A DNA stretch of 55,380 bases, from NCBI RefSeq assembly GCF_011064615.1, contig NZ_JAALJH010000063.1, positions 1-55,380 on the forward strand. The letters are read 5' to 3'. The DNA is from Aquisphaera insulae. GTDB taxonomy: Bacteria > Planctomycetota > Planctomycetia > Isosphaerales > Isosphaeraceae. Positions 27,801 through 42,800 of this stretch are shown here, in pieces; positions within the stretch are counted from its first letter, which is position 1; every line of letters begins with the position of its first letter. The notes under the pieces were generated by a model, which made no database searches, was not told the origin of the DNA, and saw only the letters and a list, made by a program, of their open reading frames with translations. Made by a program: the position numbers and the translations under genes.

Positions 27801-30800
27801 TACTTCCGCTTCGCGGGCACGGCCGGGGATCGGATGATCCTGTCGGTCGACTCGATCCTCGGGGACAACTACTACGATCGCCTCTACTACACGATCTACG
27901 GTCCCGACGGCGCGCAACTGGCCCAGTACTCGAACGCGTACAATTCGAATCGCACCCAATTCGGGCCGCTGAGCCTGCCCGCGACGGGGAGCTACACGGT
28001 CGCGGTCTCGACCCTGGATGCCTACCTCGGCGAATACCGCCTGGTCGTGGCGACGGCGACGCCCGGCACCGTGCAGCTCGAGGCCGAGGACAACGGCGGG
28101 ACGAGCGGCGCGACGGCCGTGACGCTGGCGGTGAACAACGACACGCGGTTCGGCACCGTGGGCGGCATCGTGACGCCCGGGGGGGACAACGACTACTTCA
28201 ACCTGGGGACGATCCAGGCCGGCCAGACGATCTTCCTCACGGCGAGGAAGCCGGCGGGCAGCCCGCTGGATCCGGTCGTCAGCATCTACAACGCCCAGAA
28301 CGGCTACGTCGTGGAGACCGGGAGCGGCCGGCCCTTCGACGGCGTCGCGCAGGTGAGCATCGCCCAGGCGGGCGTCTACTACGCGGTCATGCGGGCGGGC
28401 AACAACACGGGCTCGCTCCTGAGCTCGTACCTGATGGACATCCAGGTCCTGCCCACGGGGAGCGTGAACTTCCCGAACCTCCAGGTGACGACCGTCCTGC
28501 CGCCGTCCTCCTCGGACATCCGCAGCGGCCAGCCGGTCGGCTTCAGCTACACGGTTCAGAACGTCGGCTCGCTGGGCACCGGCGCCGCGGCGTGGTCCGA
28601 TTCGGTCGTGCTCTCCGCCGACGCCATCTTCGGCAACGCCGACGACATCCCGCTCGGCGTGTTCGCCCACTCCGGCGCCCTGGCGGCGGGGGCCTCGTAC
28701 ACGAGCAATCCGACGGTCACGCTGCCCGAGGGCATCGCGGGGGATTACTACCTCTTCGTCTTCACGGACAGCGCCAACGCGGTCAATGAGTTCCTCCTCG
28801 AGGGGGACAACGTGACCGCCGCGGCCGGGACGATCCACGTCCAGCTCGCGCCCTATCCGGACTTGCAGGTGGAGGGGCTGGCGGTGGCGGGGCCGGACGC
28901 GACCGGCGTCTACACGGCGACCTGGACGACGGCCAACCGGGGCACGGGGGACGTCTCGAGCCCGTTCAAGGAGCGGGTCTCGGTGCGGAACCTGACGACC
29001 GGCGTCTCGCTGCCCGACATCGTCCTCGATTTCACCCAGCCGCTGTCCGCGGGGGGCACGAAGGCCCGCTCGGCCAGCTTCAGCGTCTCCACGCCGGGCT
29101 CTTACCAGGTCGTGGTGTCGACGGACAGCCTGGACCAGGTCTACGAGTTCAACGCCGGGGGGCATGCCGCCGCGGAGCAGAACGACGCGGCCCAGGCCGC
29201 CTTCGAGGTGAGCGTGGACCTGCGCGTCACCGGCTCGACCGCGACCCCCGCCGCGGTCGCGCTCAACGGCTCGCTCGACCTGGGCTGGACCGTGACCAAT
29301 TTCGGGGCCGGCAACGCGGCGGCCGACTGGACCGATCGCGTCTACCTGTCGCTCGACCAGGCCTTCCAGCCGGGCACGGACGTCCTGGTGTTCTCGAGGA
29401 CGATCGACACCCAGACGCCGCTGGCGCCCGCCGCCAGCTACACGGTCGCCGGCTCGGCGTCGGTGCCGACGACGCTGACGCCCGGCACGTACTACGTGCT
29501 GTTCGTGGCGGATGCGTCCGGCTCCCAGGCCGAGACCGACGAGACGAACAACGTCCGGGTCCATCCCACGCGGATCGAGGTGCGGGCGGCGGACCTGCGG
29601 GCGGTCGAGGCCCAGGTCAGCCCCTCGGCCCTGCAGACCGGCGGCCAGGCGACCCTGACCTGGAAGGACCGCAACGACGGCGCCGCGGCCACGCCCGCGG
29701 CCGCCTGGTCGGACCGGGTCACGGTCGTCAACCAGCGGACGGGCAAGACGCTGATCGACACGACCGTCGCCTACACCGGCGGGGCGCTCGCCGCCGGCGC
29801 CGTTGCGGACCGACAGCTCGTCTTCACGGTCCCCAGGGGGGACGCCGGCGCCGGCGACCTGCTGATCACGATCGTCGTCGACACGGTCAACGCCGTGCTC
29901 GAGGCGAACGCGTCCGGCACGGGCGAGACGAACAACGCCGCCAGCCTGGTCGCCACCGCGTCGGCGCCGGCGAGCGCGGACCTGGAGGCCTCGCAGGTCG
30001 CCGTGGCGGGCCCGTCGGGCCTGGCCTTCGCCGGCGACCCGGTGACGGTCACCTGGCGGGTGGACAACGTGGGCGGCTCCACGACGGGCGACGGCACGCC
30101 CGACGGCATCGTCGGCTCCTGGATCGACCGGATCGTCCTCTCCGCGGACGCGACCTTCGGGAACGCGGACGACATCCTCGTCGCCGACGTGGGCCACGCG
30201 GGCGCCCTCGACGCCGGCCAGGGATATGACGGGACCTGGACCGGGCGGATCCCGGCCGGCACCTCGGGGACCTACCGGTTCCTGGTCAAGGCGGACCACG
30301 GGGCGGGCCAGGCGGCCGTGTTCGAGGACGCCGACGCCGCCCCGAACGTGGCGGCGGCCCCCTCCTCGATGGACATCGCGGCGGCCCCGTTCCCCGACCT
30401 GACCGCGGCGATCGCCGTCTCCCCGGCGATCGGGCAGGTCGGCCGCACGATCGACCTGGCCTGGGTGGTCAGCAACGACCCGGCCCATGCGCTGGCGGCC
30501 ACCGGCGCCGGCCCGTGGTACGACCGCGTGGTCCTCAGCCGCAACGCGACGTTCGGGGATGCCGACGACATCAGCCTGGCCGAGTTCGCGCACTCCGGCG
30601 CCGTGGCGCCCGGGGCCAGCTACACGGCGGCCAAGACGGTGAGCCTGCCGGCCTCGTTCATCGGCGCCGGGACGCTCTTCGTGGTCGCCGATTCCCGGTC
30701 GAACGTCTACGAGTACACCTTCGAGGGGAACAACGCCTCTGCCGGCCGGCCGATCACGATCCAGGCCCCCGACCTGAGGGTCTCCGACGTCGGGGCGACG

Positions 30801-33800
30801 GCCTCGACCGCCGTCTTCGGCCAGGCCGTCGGCCTCAACTACACGGTCCGGAACGCGGGGGACGGGCCGACCACCGCCGCGGTGAGCGATCGGATCTGGC
30901 TGAGCACCAACGCCACCCTCGACGCCGCCGACATCCTGGTGGCCACCGTCGACGCGGCCTCGCTGCCGCTGGCGGCCGGCGGCCAGTCCCAGCGCTCCAA
31001 CCTGCTGGTGAACCTGCCGCTGAGCGCCTCGCTGGCGGCCGGCTCCTATTACCTGATCGTCCAGGCGGACGCCCTGGGCGTCCAGCCGGAGTCCGACGAG
31101 TCGAACAACGCCGCGGCGACGGCGACGCCGATCGCGATCACCTTCCCCCCCCTGCCCGACCTGAAGGTCTCCGACATCGGGGTCGACGAGGCCGCCGCCG
31201 GGACGCTGACCTCCGGCGGGACCATGACCATCCGCTGGCGGGACCGGAACGACGGCCTGGCGGCCGTGACCGCCCCCTTCCACGAGCGGATCGTGGTGAC
31301 CAACGGCAACCAGACCGTGGTGAGCACGACGGCGGCGTTCGACGCCAGCGGGGCTGCGGCGATCGCGGCCGGCGGGTGGGCCGACCGGTCCTTCTCGTTC
31401 ACGCTGCCGGACGGGGCGATCGGCGCCGGCAGCCTCACCGTGACGATCACCGCGGATTCCTCCGGCGAGATCGTCGAGGGCCTCGCGGGCAGCGGGCCGG
31501 AGACGAACAATGCGACCTCGGCCTCGTTCGTCTCCCGGCTCAGCCCGTACCCGGACCTCGTGGTGAGCAACCTGACGGCGACCCCGGTTGCGCTCCAATC
31601 AGGGCAGACGGTCAGCCTCGCCTGGCGGACCCGGAACGCAGGCACGGCCGCCGTGTCGGTCCCGTTCGCGGAGCGGATCCGGATCGTCAACACGACCACC
31701 GGGGGGACCCTCTTCGACCAGGCCTTCACCTATGATCCGTCGGCCTACGGGGCCATCGGCGCGGGGGGCGGGACCGACCGGACGATCTCGGTCGTCATCC
31801 CCGACGGCACGGCCAGCGTCGGGAACCTGAGCGTGTCCGTGACGACGGACAGCGCGGGGGCGGTCTTCGAGTACAACGCGTCGGGCACCGGCGAGTCGAA
31901 CAACACGAGCAGCACGTCGGTGGCGGTGACGCTGGCCCCGTATCCGGACCTGGTGGCGTCGGACGTCGTCGCGACCACCGGCGAGGTGATCGGCGACCCG
32001 GCGTCGATCACGGTCTCCTGGAAGGTCGCCAACGCGGGGACGAAGGGGGCACAGTCGGCCGGCTGGGTGGACATCGTCTATGCCTCCGGCGACTCCACGT
32101 TCGGCGGCGACGTCGAGGTCGCCCGCTTCGCCAGGGCCGGCGAGCTCGCCCCGGGGGCCTCGTATGCCCGGACCGAGGAGATCCTGCTCCCCCCCTCCTT
32201 CACGGGCCGCTACAGGATCTTCGTCAAGGCCGACGGCGCCGACGCCATCTTCGAGAATGGCGCCGAGGCCAACAACGTGGCGGGCGCGGCCGGGACGGTC
32301 GACGTAATGCCGATCCCCTACGCCGACCTGACCGTGCCCTCCGTCACCGTGCCCGCCGCGGCCTCCAGCGGCCTGAACGCGACCGTGAGCTGGCGGGTGG
32401 AGAACCACGGCATCGGCCTGACCAACACCAGCTCGTGGAGCGACACGCTCTGGCTGGTGACCGACGCGGCGGGGGCGCATCGCACGGCCTACCTGGGCTC
32501 GTTCACGCACCTCGGCCAGCTCGCCGTCGGCGACGGCTACGACCGGACCGCGGCCGTCCGGCTGCCCGACGGGATCTCCGGCACCTACTACGTGGTGGTC
32601 CAGACGGGGGGGCCGTTCGAGTTCCTCTACACGGGGAACAACACCCAGGTCTCCGGCCCGATGGCCGTCCAGCTCACCCCCCCGCCCGACCTGGCCGTGA
32701 CCGACATCGTCACGCCGACCCTCGCCGTGCCGGAGGGGACCCTCATCGACGTCCAGTGGACGGTCCAGAACGTGGGGCCCGGCGTGGCGGGCGGCTACTG
32801 GTCGGACACCGTCTACCTGAGGAAGGTCGGCGATCCCTCCGCCCCGACGCTCTCGGTGGGCACCTTCCGATACGACGGCCCGCTCGGAGCCGGGCTCTCG
32901 TACACCCGCCGCGAGCAGGTGCTCATCCCGGTGCACACCTACGGTCTCTACGAGGCGGTGGTCACCACCAATTACGACGGCCGCCTGTTCGAGAACGGGG
33001 CCACGTCCAACAACACGAGGGTCGACGACACCTCGATCCCGGTCACCCTCCTGCCGCGGCCCGACCTCCAGGTCACCAGCATCGTCGCCCCGGCGCAGGC
33101 CGACCCGAACCAGACGATCGCCGTCGAGTTCACCGTCACCAACGTGGGCACGGCCGACACCACGGTCCCGCGCTGGACCGACAAGGTCTGGCTCTCGCTG
33201 GATCCCACCGTCTCGTCCGACGACATCATGGTCGCCTCGGTGGGCAACCAGTCGGCCCTGGCCCAGGGCGAGTCCTACAAGACGGTCACCCCGTCGGTGC
33301 TGATCCCGCTGCGGTTCCGCGGCACCGTCTATCTCATCGTCCAGGCGGATGCCGGCGGGCAGGTGGACGAGTTCCCCAACGACGGCAACAACACCAAGTT
33401 CGTGGAGCTCTACGTCCGCCCGCAGCCGCTGCCGGACCTGGTCATGGGGGGCGTGGTGGTGCCCACCCAGGTCGTGGAGGGGGCGACCGCCGAGGTCCGC
33501 TTCACCGTCACCAACCTCGGGCCCGGGACCACCGGCGTCGACGCCTGGACGGATACCGTCTGGCTGACCCGCGACAAGAACCGGCCCAATCCCGGCCTCG
33601 GGGACATCCTCCTGAAGAGCCTCCCGCACCAGGGCGCGCTCGTCAACCGCCAGGGCTACGACGTCGTGACCACGGTCCAGATCCCCGACCACCTGGTCTC
33701 GGGGACCTACTATCTCATGCCGTGGACCGACCCTTACGACGTGGTCCCGGAAGACACCCTGGCCATCAACATCAACCCGGACGACCCCAACGAGATCGAC

Positions 33801-36800
33801 AACAACAACTACAAGGCCGGCCGATCGGACGCGCTCGGGACCACCGTCATCCAGCAGGCGATCCCCAAGCCCGACCTGTACGTGACCTCCGTCGTCGCGC
33901 CGTCGCAGGCGCTCGCCGGGACGTCGTACACGGTCTCCTGGACCGTGGCCAACAAGGGGCATGGCGCGGCCGGCGGCTCGTGGGGCGATGAGATCTGGCT
34001 GACCGACGATCCCAACGTCGTCCCGTCCACCGGGAACGCCCTCAGGCTCGGCCGGGCGATCCACCAGAACGGGCTCGACAAGGGGGGCTCCTACGTCGGC
34101 TCGCTCACCGTGACGCTCCCCCCGTCGGCCCGCGGCAAGTTCATCGTCGTCATGGTCGACGCCGGGCCGCCGACGCTCGCGGAGGAGGACGAGACGAACA
34201 ACAAGGGGATCGGGACGACCGACGTCGTGCCGGTGCCGGCCAACCTCGTCGTGACCAGCGTCGTCACCCTGCCGGACAACCGGTCGGGCGAGCTGACGAC
34301 GATCCAATACACCGTGCAGAACCAGGGGAGCAGCCCGGTCTGGGCGGGAACGGGCTACTGGCAGGACGACATCTACATCTCGGGGGACAGCAGCTACATC
34401 CGGGATCGGTCCTCGTGGATCGGCAAGTCGATCCATTCCAACGCGGTCCCCCTCCAGCCCGGGGAGAGCTACACCGCGACCGTCACCGCCGTGCTCCCCA
34501 GGGGCATCGGCGGCAACCTGTTCGTGTATGTCCATCCCAACACGAACGACGACAACAGCGACTACAAGACCGTGCAGGCCGCCGCCTGGTGGCCGGCGGA
34601 GCACGGCCGCAACGAGGACCTCCTCGACCACTTCAGCCGGTGGGCCTACGAGGACCTCCGGGACAACGTCTACCGGGCGCCGATCCACGTCACGTACTAC
34701 GAGCCCGACCTGGTCATCGGCAGCCTCGCGGTGCCGGCCTCGTCCACCTCCGGGCAGCAGATTGACGTCTCGTACACGGTCACCAACCAGGGCACGCGCG
34801 ACACCCGCGAGAAGGCCTGGACCGATCGCGTCTTCCTGTCGAAGGATCCGTCGCTCGACGTGAACGACATGGTCCTCGGCGAATTCAAGCGGACGGCCGC
34901 CCTGGCGATCGGCCAGTCGTACGACGCGACGGTGAGCGTGCGGCTGCCGGACGGGATCGACGGGCCGTTCTACATCCTGGTCCTGGCCGACTCGCCGGCG
35001 AAGGTCGACACGGCCGTCCAGAGCGACATCGGCTTCAACAACTACGGGGTCCGGTTCGACGGCGGGCCCAGCTTCGGGTTCCCGGACGGCGTGCAGGCGG
35101 CCGCCCGGTCGCTGGCGCGGGGCACGGTGTATGAGTATGGGCAGGAGGGGAACAACACCGCGCGGCTGCCGATCTCGGTGGTCCGCGCCACGCCGCCGGA
35201 CCTCCGCGTCTCGGCGGTCAACGCCCCCCTCCGGGTCCGCTCCGGGCAGACCTTCACGGTCACGTACACGGTCACCAACTACGGCGGCGACACGCCGCCG
35301 ACCCAGTCGGCCTGGGACGACCTGCTCTACCTGTCGCGCGACCTCTTCCTGGACGTCCGGGCCGACCGGTTCATGGACACGGTGCGGCACGAGGGGGGGC
35401 TCGCCGCCGGCAAGAGCTACACGATCACCCGGACCCTCCGCGCCCCGGCGATCGTGAACCAGTCCGAGGAATACTACGTCTTCGCCACCACCGACCCGCC
35501 GCGGACCACCGGCTACGGCAGCGTCTTCGAGCTCGACAAGGAGACGAACAACGACCGCGCGACGGCCGTCCCGATGGTCATCGAGCTCCCCCCGCCGTCC
35601 GACCTCGCGGTCTCCTCGATCACGATCCCGTCCCACGCCGAGGTGGGCGACCCGATCTCGATCTCTTGGACCGTCAAGAACCAGAGCGGGGAGGCCGCCG
35701 TCGGGTCGTGGACCGACACCGCGTACCTCTCGACCGACGCGACCTGGGACATCTCGGACATCCCTCTGGGCCGCGTCCTCTACTCCGGCGGCTCGCTCGC
35801 CGCCGGCGCCAGCTACACCCTGTCGCTGGCCGCGAGCTTGCCGCCGATCACGCCGGGGACCTACCGCGTGATCGTCCGCGCCGACATCTTCAACGAGGTC
35901 TACGAGCGGGAGTTCGAGGCGAACAACAAGGCCGCCTCGGCGGAGACCCTCACGGTCTCGGTGCCCGAGCTTTCGCTCGGCGTGCCGTTCGCGACGACCC
36001 TCTCGAGCGGCCAGCAGCGGCTGTTCCAGGTGCGGGTCCCCCGCGGGCAGACGCTCCAGGTGGACCTGTCCACGGATGCCGAGAAGGCCAGCAACGAGCT
36101 CTTCCTCCGGTACGCCACGGCGCCGACGCTGGCCAGCTACGACGCGGCCTACGACGGAGGGCTGGCGCCGGACGTCCGGGCCGTGATCCCGACGACCGAG
36201 CCGGGCCTCTACTACGTCCTGGTCCGCGGCTATTCCGAGCCGGCGGACAAGACGCCGGTCCAGTTGCTGGCCCGGGTGGTCCCCATGGCCATCTCGAGCG
36301 TGGAGACCGACGCCGGGGGCGACGCCAAGTACGTCACCACCACGATCCGCGGCGTCCGCTTCGCCTCCAACGCCATCGTGAAGCTGGTCCGGCCCGGGAT
36401 CGCCGAGTACGAGCCGGTCGTCTACCAGGTGATCGACGCGACCAAGATCATCGCCTCGTTCGACTTCACCGGCGCCCCGCACGGCCTCTACGACCTCGAG
36501 GTCATCAACCCCGACGGCGATAGCTCCATCATCCCCTACCGGTTCCTCGTCGAGCAGGCCATCGAGCCGGACGTGACCATCGGCGTGGGCGGGCCGCGGG
36601 TCATCCTGGCCGGCGACGTCGGGACGTACAGCGTGGCCCTGCAGAGCCTCAGCAACGTCGACACGCCGTACGTGTTCTTCCAGGTGGGCATCCCCGAGAT
36701 GGGGACCAACAGCGTCATCTACAACCTGCCCTACGTCACGTTCAGCTCGAACGTCCGGGGCGGGCCGGATAACCCCGGCGACGTGGCCTACGCGACGATC

Positions 36801-39800
36801 AACTCGACCGTGAACACCGCCGGCCACAACCTGGCGCCGGGCTACCTGTTCGACGCGTCGGCCAACGGCTTCTCCGGGTTCTCGTTCAACCTCTCCACCT
36901 ATCCGGGCCTGCAGGAGATGCACGACCGCGCCTGGGAATCCGTGAAGGCGCAGATCTACGCGGCCTTCCCGGACCTGGCCGCCCAGGGCGTGCTCGACAA
37001 GGGGCCGGCCGGCCTGGACTCGATCTACCCCGGCCTGACCGAGATCTACAACACCGGCGCCGCCGTCCCGGACGACAAGCGCTACATCTTCATCCCGTTC
37101 CGCTTCGACCTGGTGGCCGCGGCGACGGCGATGACCCGCGACGAGTTCATCGCCCACGTCAGCGCCGAGGCGGAGACGCTCCGGCAGGCGATCCTCGACG
37201 ACAACACCGGGGCCACGCCGGGGCTGCTCACCCTGGCCGCGGATAAGGACGGATGGCACGACCTCTACCTCACCGCGCTCACCCAGGCGGGCCTGCTCCG
37301 GCCGGAGGACGCCCTCCCCGTCATCCGCGACCAGCAGAAGGTCGTCAGCCTGATGGCGACGCTCGCCTCCGGCATCCTGATCGGCCCCGCCGGCCAGCAG
37401 ATCATCACCACCGGCGACCTCGGCGCCTTCTTCGAGCGGATCCGGACCTGGTACGGCCACGACCCGAGCAACCTCGCCCCGGTCGAGTTCTACGACCATC
37501 GCGAGAACGACTACTACGAGCTCGACGTGCCGGTCCCGCTGCTCCAGACGTCCGATCAGTACAACCTCGGCCTGACCTCCCCGACCCACTTCGAGACGTT
37601 CCGGATCTACGTCCCCTGGATCCCGTTCGAGGATCGGGGCGCGGGCCTGCCGACCGACTTCCAGGTCAACGGGCCGGCGCCGGTGGACAACTCGGCGTTC
37701 GTCCCGCTGGACCTCACCCGCTACCTCCAGGGCTCGGCGGCCCAGGCCCTGGCGTCTATCACCGGCCCCCAGACCGTGGACACGGGCGGCTGGCTCCCCA
37801 TGAAGCAGAGCCTCCCCTACACGATCAACTTCGCGAACGCGCCGACCGCGACCCAGTACACCTCCGAGGTACGGATCGTCACCCACCTGGATGATGACCT
37901 GGACATCTTCTCGTTCCGGCTCGGCGACATCAAGGTCGGCAACATCAACATCCACATCCCGGCCGGCCGGGCCCTCTACCAGGGCGACTTCGACTTCACC
38001 CAGACGCTCGGCTTCATCCTCCGCGTCAGCGCCGGGGCCGACCAGTACAAGCACGAGGCGACCTGGCTCCTCCAGGCGATCGACCCGCTCACCGGCGAGC
38101 TGCTCCAGGATCCGTCCCGCGGCCTGCTGCCCCCCAACGACGCCCAGGGGAACGGGGCGGGCTTCGTCAGCTACACCGTCCTGCCGGACGAGACCACGGC
38201 CGCCAGCGGCCACGAGGTGGACGCCTCGGCGCGGGTCTTCTTCAACAACGCCCCGCCGGAGGACACCGCGACGCTCTCCCAGCGGGTGGACGCGGTGGCC
38301 CCGGTCACGACCCTGGACGTCGGCCGGGTCTCCCAGGGCTCGGACAGCTACGTGGTCCGCTGGAGCAGCGCCGACGACGCCGACGGCTCCGGGTTCCGCC
38401 ACGTGACGCTCTACGTCGCCACCGACGGCGGCACGTTCAAGATCTGGCAGAAGCAGCTCGCCAGCCCGACCGGCACCCTGGTGTACCAGGGCGAGGCCGG
38501 GCACACGTATCAGTTCCTGGCGCTGGCGACCGACGTCGCCGGCAACCGCGAGACGCCCGGGGTCGGGGCCAAGGCGGAGGACGACGGCAGCGGCGTGAAT
38601 CTCGGAGCCCCGGCGAGCGTCCCGGATACGACCCCGCCGAACTTCGGCATCCCCCCGGCGCCCACGACGACCCCCTCGACCAACCCGCTGTTTACCCAGG
38701 CCGAGGCCCAGATCCCGAACGCGAAGTCGACGACCCGCGCCTCGGAGTACACGCAGGTCCTCTCGCCGTTCACGACCAGCGCCTTCGCCCGGGGCATCGG
38801 CCAGAGCAACGCCGGCATCGGCCCGATGGCGATCGTCCAGACCCCCGAGGGGGACTTCCTGGTCAGCGGCGGCCCGACCCGGGGCTGGATCTATCGCTTC
38901 GGCGCCCAGGGGGGCGACGCCCTGACGCCCTGGGCCGAGGAGGATTTCCCGATCTTCAACATGGCCTTCGACCCCGGCGGCCGCCTCTGGGCGACCACCG
39001 GCGGCGGCCCGCTGCTGGAGCTGAACCCCGACACCGGCACCGTCCTCGGCCAGTACGGCGACGGCATCACGATGGCCATGGCGATCGACCCGGCCACCGG
39101 CCTGATCTACGTCGCCAGGGGGGCCGTCTGGTCGGGCGGCGTCAACGGCCAGTATGGCGCGGGCGGCGGCGTGGACGTCTTCGACCCGGCGACGAAGGAG
39201 TTCCAGCACTTCAGCAAGGACCTGAACCTGCGGGTGGCCTCGCTGGCCTTCGCCCCCGACGGCTCGCTCTGGGCGACGACCTGGCCCGATCGCCACCAGG
39301 TCGTCCGCTTCAACGTGCAGCGCCGCGCCGAGGTGATGCTCACCTTCGACGCCGACGTCGATTCGATCGCCTTCGGCCTGCCGGGCACGGCGCTCGAGGG
39401 GCTCCTCTTCGTCTCGCAGAACGACGGGTCCAACGATTACCCCGGAAGCGAGCTGACGATGGTGGACGTCGCGACCCTCCGCCGGGTCGCGGTCGCCGAC
39501 GGCGGCTCCCGGGGCGACGTCATCATCGCCACGCGGGACGGCCGCGTCCTGGTCAGCCAGTCGAACCAGGTCGACGTGATCAACCAGGCGTCCGCCCCGG
39601 TGGTCGTCGCCACGTCCCCGCCCCCGTCCGCCGTCGTGGCCCTGCCGCTCTCCCAGGTGACGATCGCGTTCGACCAGGACATGTTCGTCGGCACGGGGGC
39701 GGAGGCATCGAGCGTCACCAACCCGGACAATTACATCCTCAGCGGCACCCGCAACGGCCGGCAGCGGCCCGCCCGCGTTTTCTACGTCCCCGAGACCCGC

Positions 39801-42800
39801 ACCGCCTTCCTGGACCTCGGCTCGCTCCCGGCCGACGACTACACGCTGACCGTGTCCCGGACCGTCACGAGCATCCAGGGGAGCCCGATGGCGGGGGATT
39901 ACACCACCCGCTTCTCCGCGGTCGCCGACTTCTCGGACATCCTCGGCATCAAGTTCACCAGCAGCCGCTCCGACCGCGCCACCGGCACCGTCTCGTGGGA
40001 CGTGCAGATCACCAACACCAGCGCCTACGAGGTGTTCCTGCCCCTGGTCCTGATCCTCGACCCCGCCCAGGGTTATCCGGGCATCCCCCAGGGCACGTCC
40101 GGCCGCGCGGCCGACGGCCGCTACTTCATCGACCTGACGGCCCAGCTCCCCGACGGCCAGAAGCTGCGCCCCGGCCAGTCCACGATCGGCCGGACCCTGA
40201 TCATCGACAACGTCAACGATCGCCGCGTCATCTACACCCCCGGCGCCGGCGCCACGCCGGGAGCCAACCACGCGCCGGCCTTCGACGGCGTCCCGCCGAC
40301 GGTCGCCGCCGCGGGCGTGGCCTTTGCCTTCGACGCGCACGCGACCGACGCCGACGGCGACGCCATCTACTACTTCCTGGCCGGGGGCCCCGTCGGGATG
40401 ACCGTCGATCCGGTTTCCGGGCACGTCGCCTGGACGCCCGACCTCCGATCGGCCCCGCTGACTCCCGTGGTCCTGTATGCCTACGACATCCGCGGCGGCC
40501 GCGGCGAGCTGTCGTTCGTCGTCCAGGTCGCCGGCACCAATCGGGCCCCGGTCGTCGGCGCCCTGCCCGAGCTCGTCCAGGGCAAGGAGGGCTCGCCCCT
40601 GACGCTCACCCTGCCGGTCGTCGACGCCGACGGCGATCCGCTGGCGGTCTGGGCCGACGCCATGCCCCCGGGCGCCACGCTCGATCCCGTGGCTCGCCTC
40701 TTCACCTGGGTGCCCGACTTCGACTCGGCGGGGACGTACCAGGACGTCACGTTCCACTTCAGCGACGGCATCAGCGAGGTGACCTCCAAGGTCACCTTCC
40801 AGATCGCCCCGACCGACCAGCCGCCGGTGCTGGTCGTCCCGGACCAGCGCACCCTCCGCGAGGGGGACCACCTGCGGTTCTACCTTCACGGCCACGATCC
40901 CGACGGCCAGGCCGTGAAGTTCGAGAGCTACCTCCTGCCGCCGGGCGCGACCCTCGACCCGAACACCGGCCTGTTCGACTGGACCCCGAACTACGACTCG
41001 GCCGGGAGCTATCAGGTCCCGTTCACCGTGACCAACGGCGCCCAGAAGGTCACCAGGACCACGACCTTCACCGTGCTCAACGCCAACGGGGCGCCGGTCT
41101 TCGACATCGGCGACGGGTTCCGCCTCTACGAGGGCCAGCCGTTCGTCGTCTCGGCCTTCGCGTTCGATCCGGACAACCCCGCCTACGAGCACCCCTACCG
41201 GGATTCGACCGGGAAGATCATCCAGCGCGACGTCGTCCCGGCGTCGGTCACCCTCACCGCGTCGAACCTCCCGGCCGGCGCGACGTTCGATCCCGAGACG
41301 ACCTTCATCAACTGGACGCCCGGCTACACCCAGGCCGGCACCTACCACATCACCTTCACCGCGACCGATGACGGCGACGGCACCGGCGTGCCGCTGACGA
41401 CCAGCACCACGATCGAGGTGGTCGTCCTGAACCAGAACCGCGCCCCCGAGATCCAGGCGGTCCCCAACCAGTCGGTCCATCGCGGCAACGTCCTGGACAT
41501 CCCGGTCCGGGTCACCGATGCCGACGGCGATCCCATCACCCTGGCGGCCGAGAACGGCAGCCCCGGCTTGCCCTTGCCGCGATTCGTGACGTTTACCGAC
41601 AACGGCGACGGCACCGGCGTCTTCCACGTCGCGCCGGGGGCCGGCGATCGGGGCGATTACATCCTTCAGCTCGACGCCACCGATGATGGAGACGGCGGCG
41701 GCCGGTGGGCCCGGTTGACGACCAACTACACCTTCATCCTCACCGTCGTCTCGGAGAACGACCCCCCCGTGCTGGGCCGGGTCGGGGACAAGATCGCGGT
41801 CGTGGGGCAGCCCTTCCAGCTCGCGCTGCGTGCCTCCGACAAGGACCAGGAGCCGCTCAGCTTCTCGGTCGCCGGGCTGCCCGGCACGGCGGTCCTCTCG
41901 GCCGGGTCGTCCTACGGCACGGCGACCCTGACCTGGACCCCCGGCGCCGCCGATCGCGGGGCCTACACGGCCGTCATCACCGTCCGCGACGAAGGCAACG
42001 GCACCGGCACGCCGGCCTCCGCCAGCGAGACGATCCGGCTGGTCGTCCGCGACGCGAACGCGGCGCCCATCCTGCCGGCCGTCCCCGACAAGATCCTCCA
42101 CGAGGGGGAGCGATTCACGTTCGCCCTGGGCGCGACCGATCCCGACGGCGATCCGCTGACCTACTCGGCGGAGAACCTGCCGGAGGGGGCGAAGTTCGAC
42201 CCGGCGACCGGCGTCTTCGACTGGACCCCGACCTTCAGCCAGGCCGCCGACTACCACGACATCAAGCTGATCGCCTCCGACGGCCAGCGGAGCGCATTCG
42301 CCACCTTCACCATCTTCCTCGAGAACACGAACCGGGCCCCGCAGATCGTCCCCCTGGCGCCGCAGTACACGCTCGAGGCGAACCGGATGGAGTTCAGCGT
42401 GACGGCGGGCGACCCCGACGGTGACGCGCTCGCCTACACGGCCACCGGGCTCCCCGCCGGCGCGACGTTCAACGCGTCCTCGGCCACCTTCGGCTGGACC
42501 CCGACCTTCGAGCAGGCCGGCACCTACACCGTCACCTTCACGGCCACCGACCCGTCCGGCCTGGCCGATTCGATGCAGGTCACGCTCCGGGTCGACAACG
42601 TCAATCGCCCCCCGGTCGTGAAGACCTCCGACCATTCCGTGCGGCTGGGGAGCGAGCTGCGGTTCCTCGTCGGGGCGACCGACCCGGACGCCGGCACGAC
42701 GCTGATCTACAGCGGCATCAACCTCCCCGCGGGCGCGAGCCTCAACCCCTCGACCGGCGAGTTCGTCTGGCGGCCCGGCCCCGGCCAGGACGGCGAGTAC

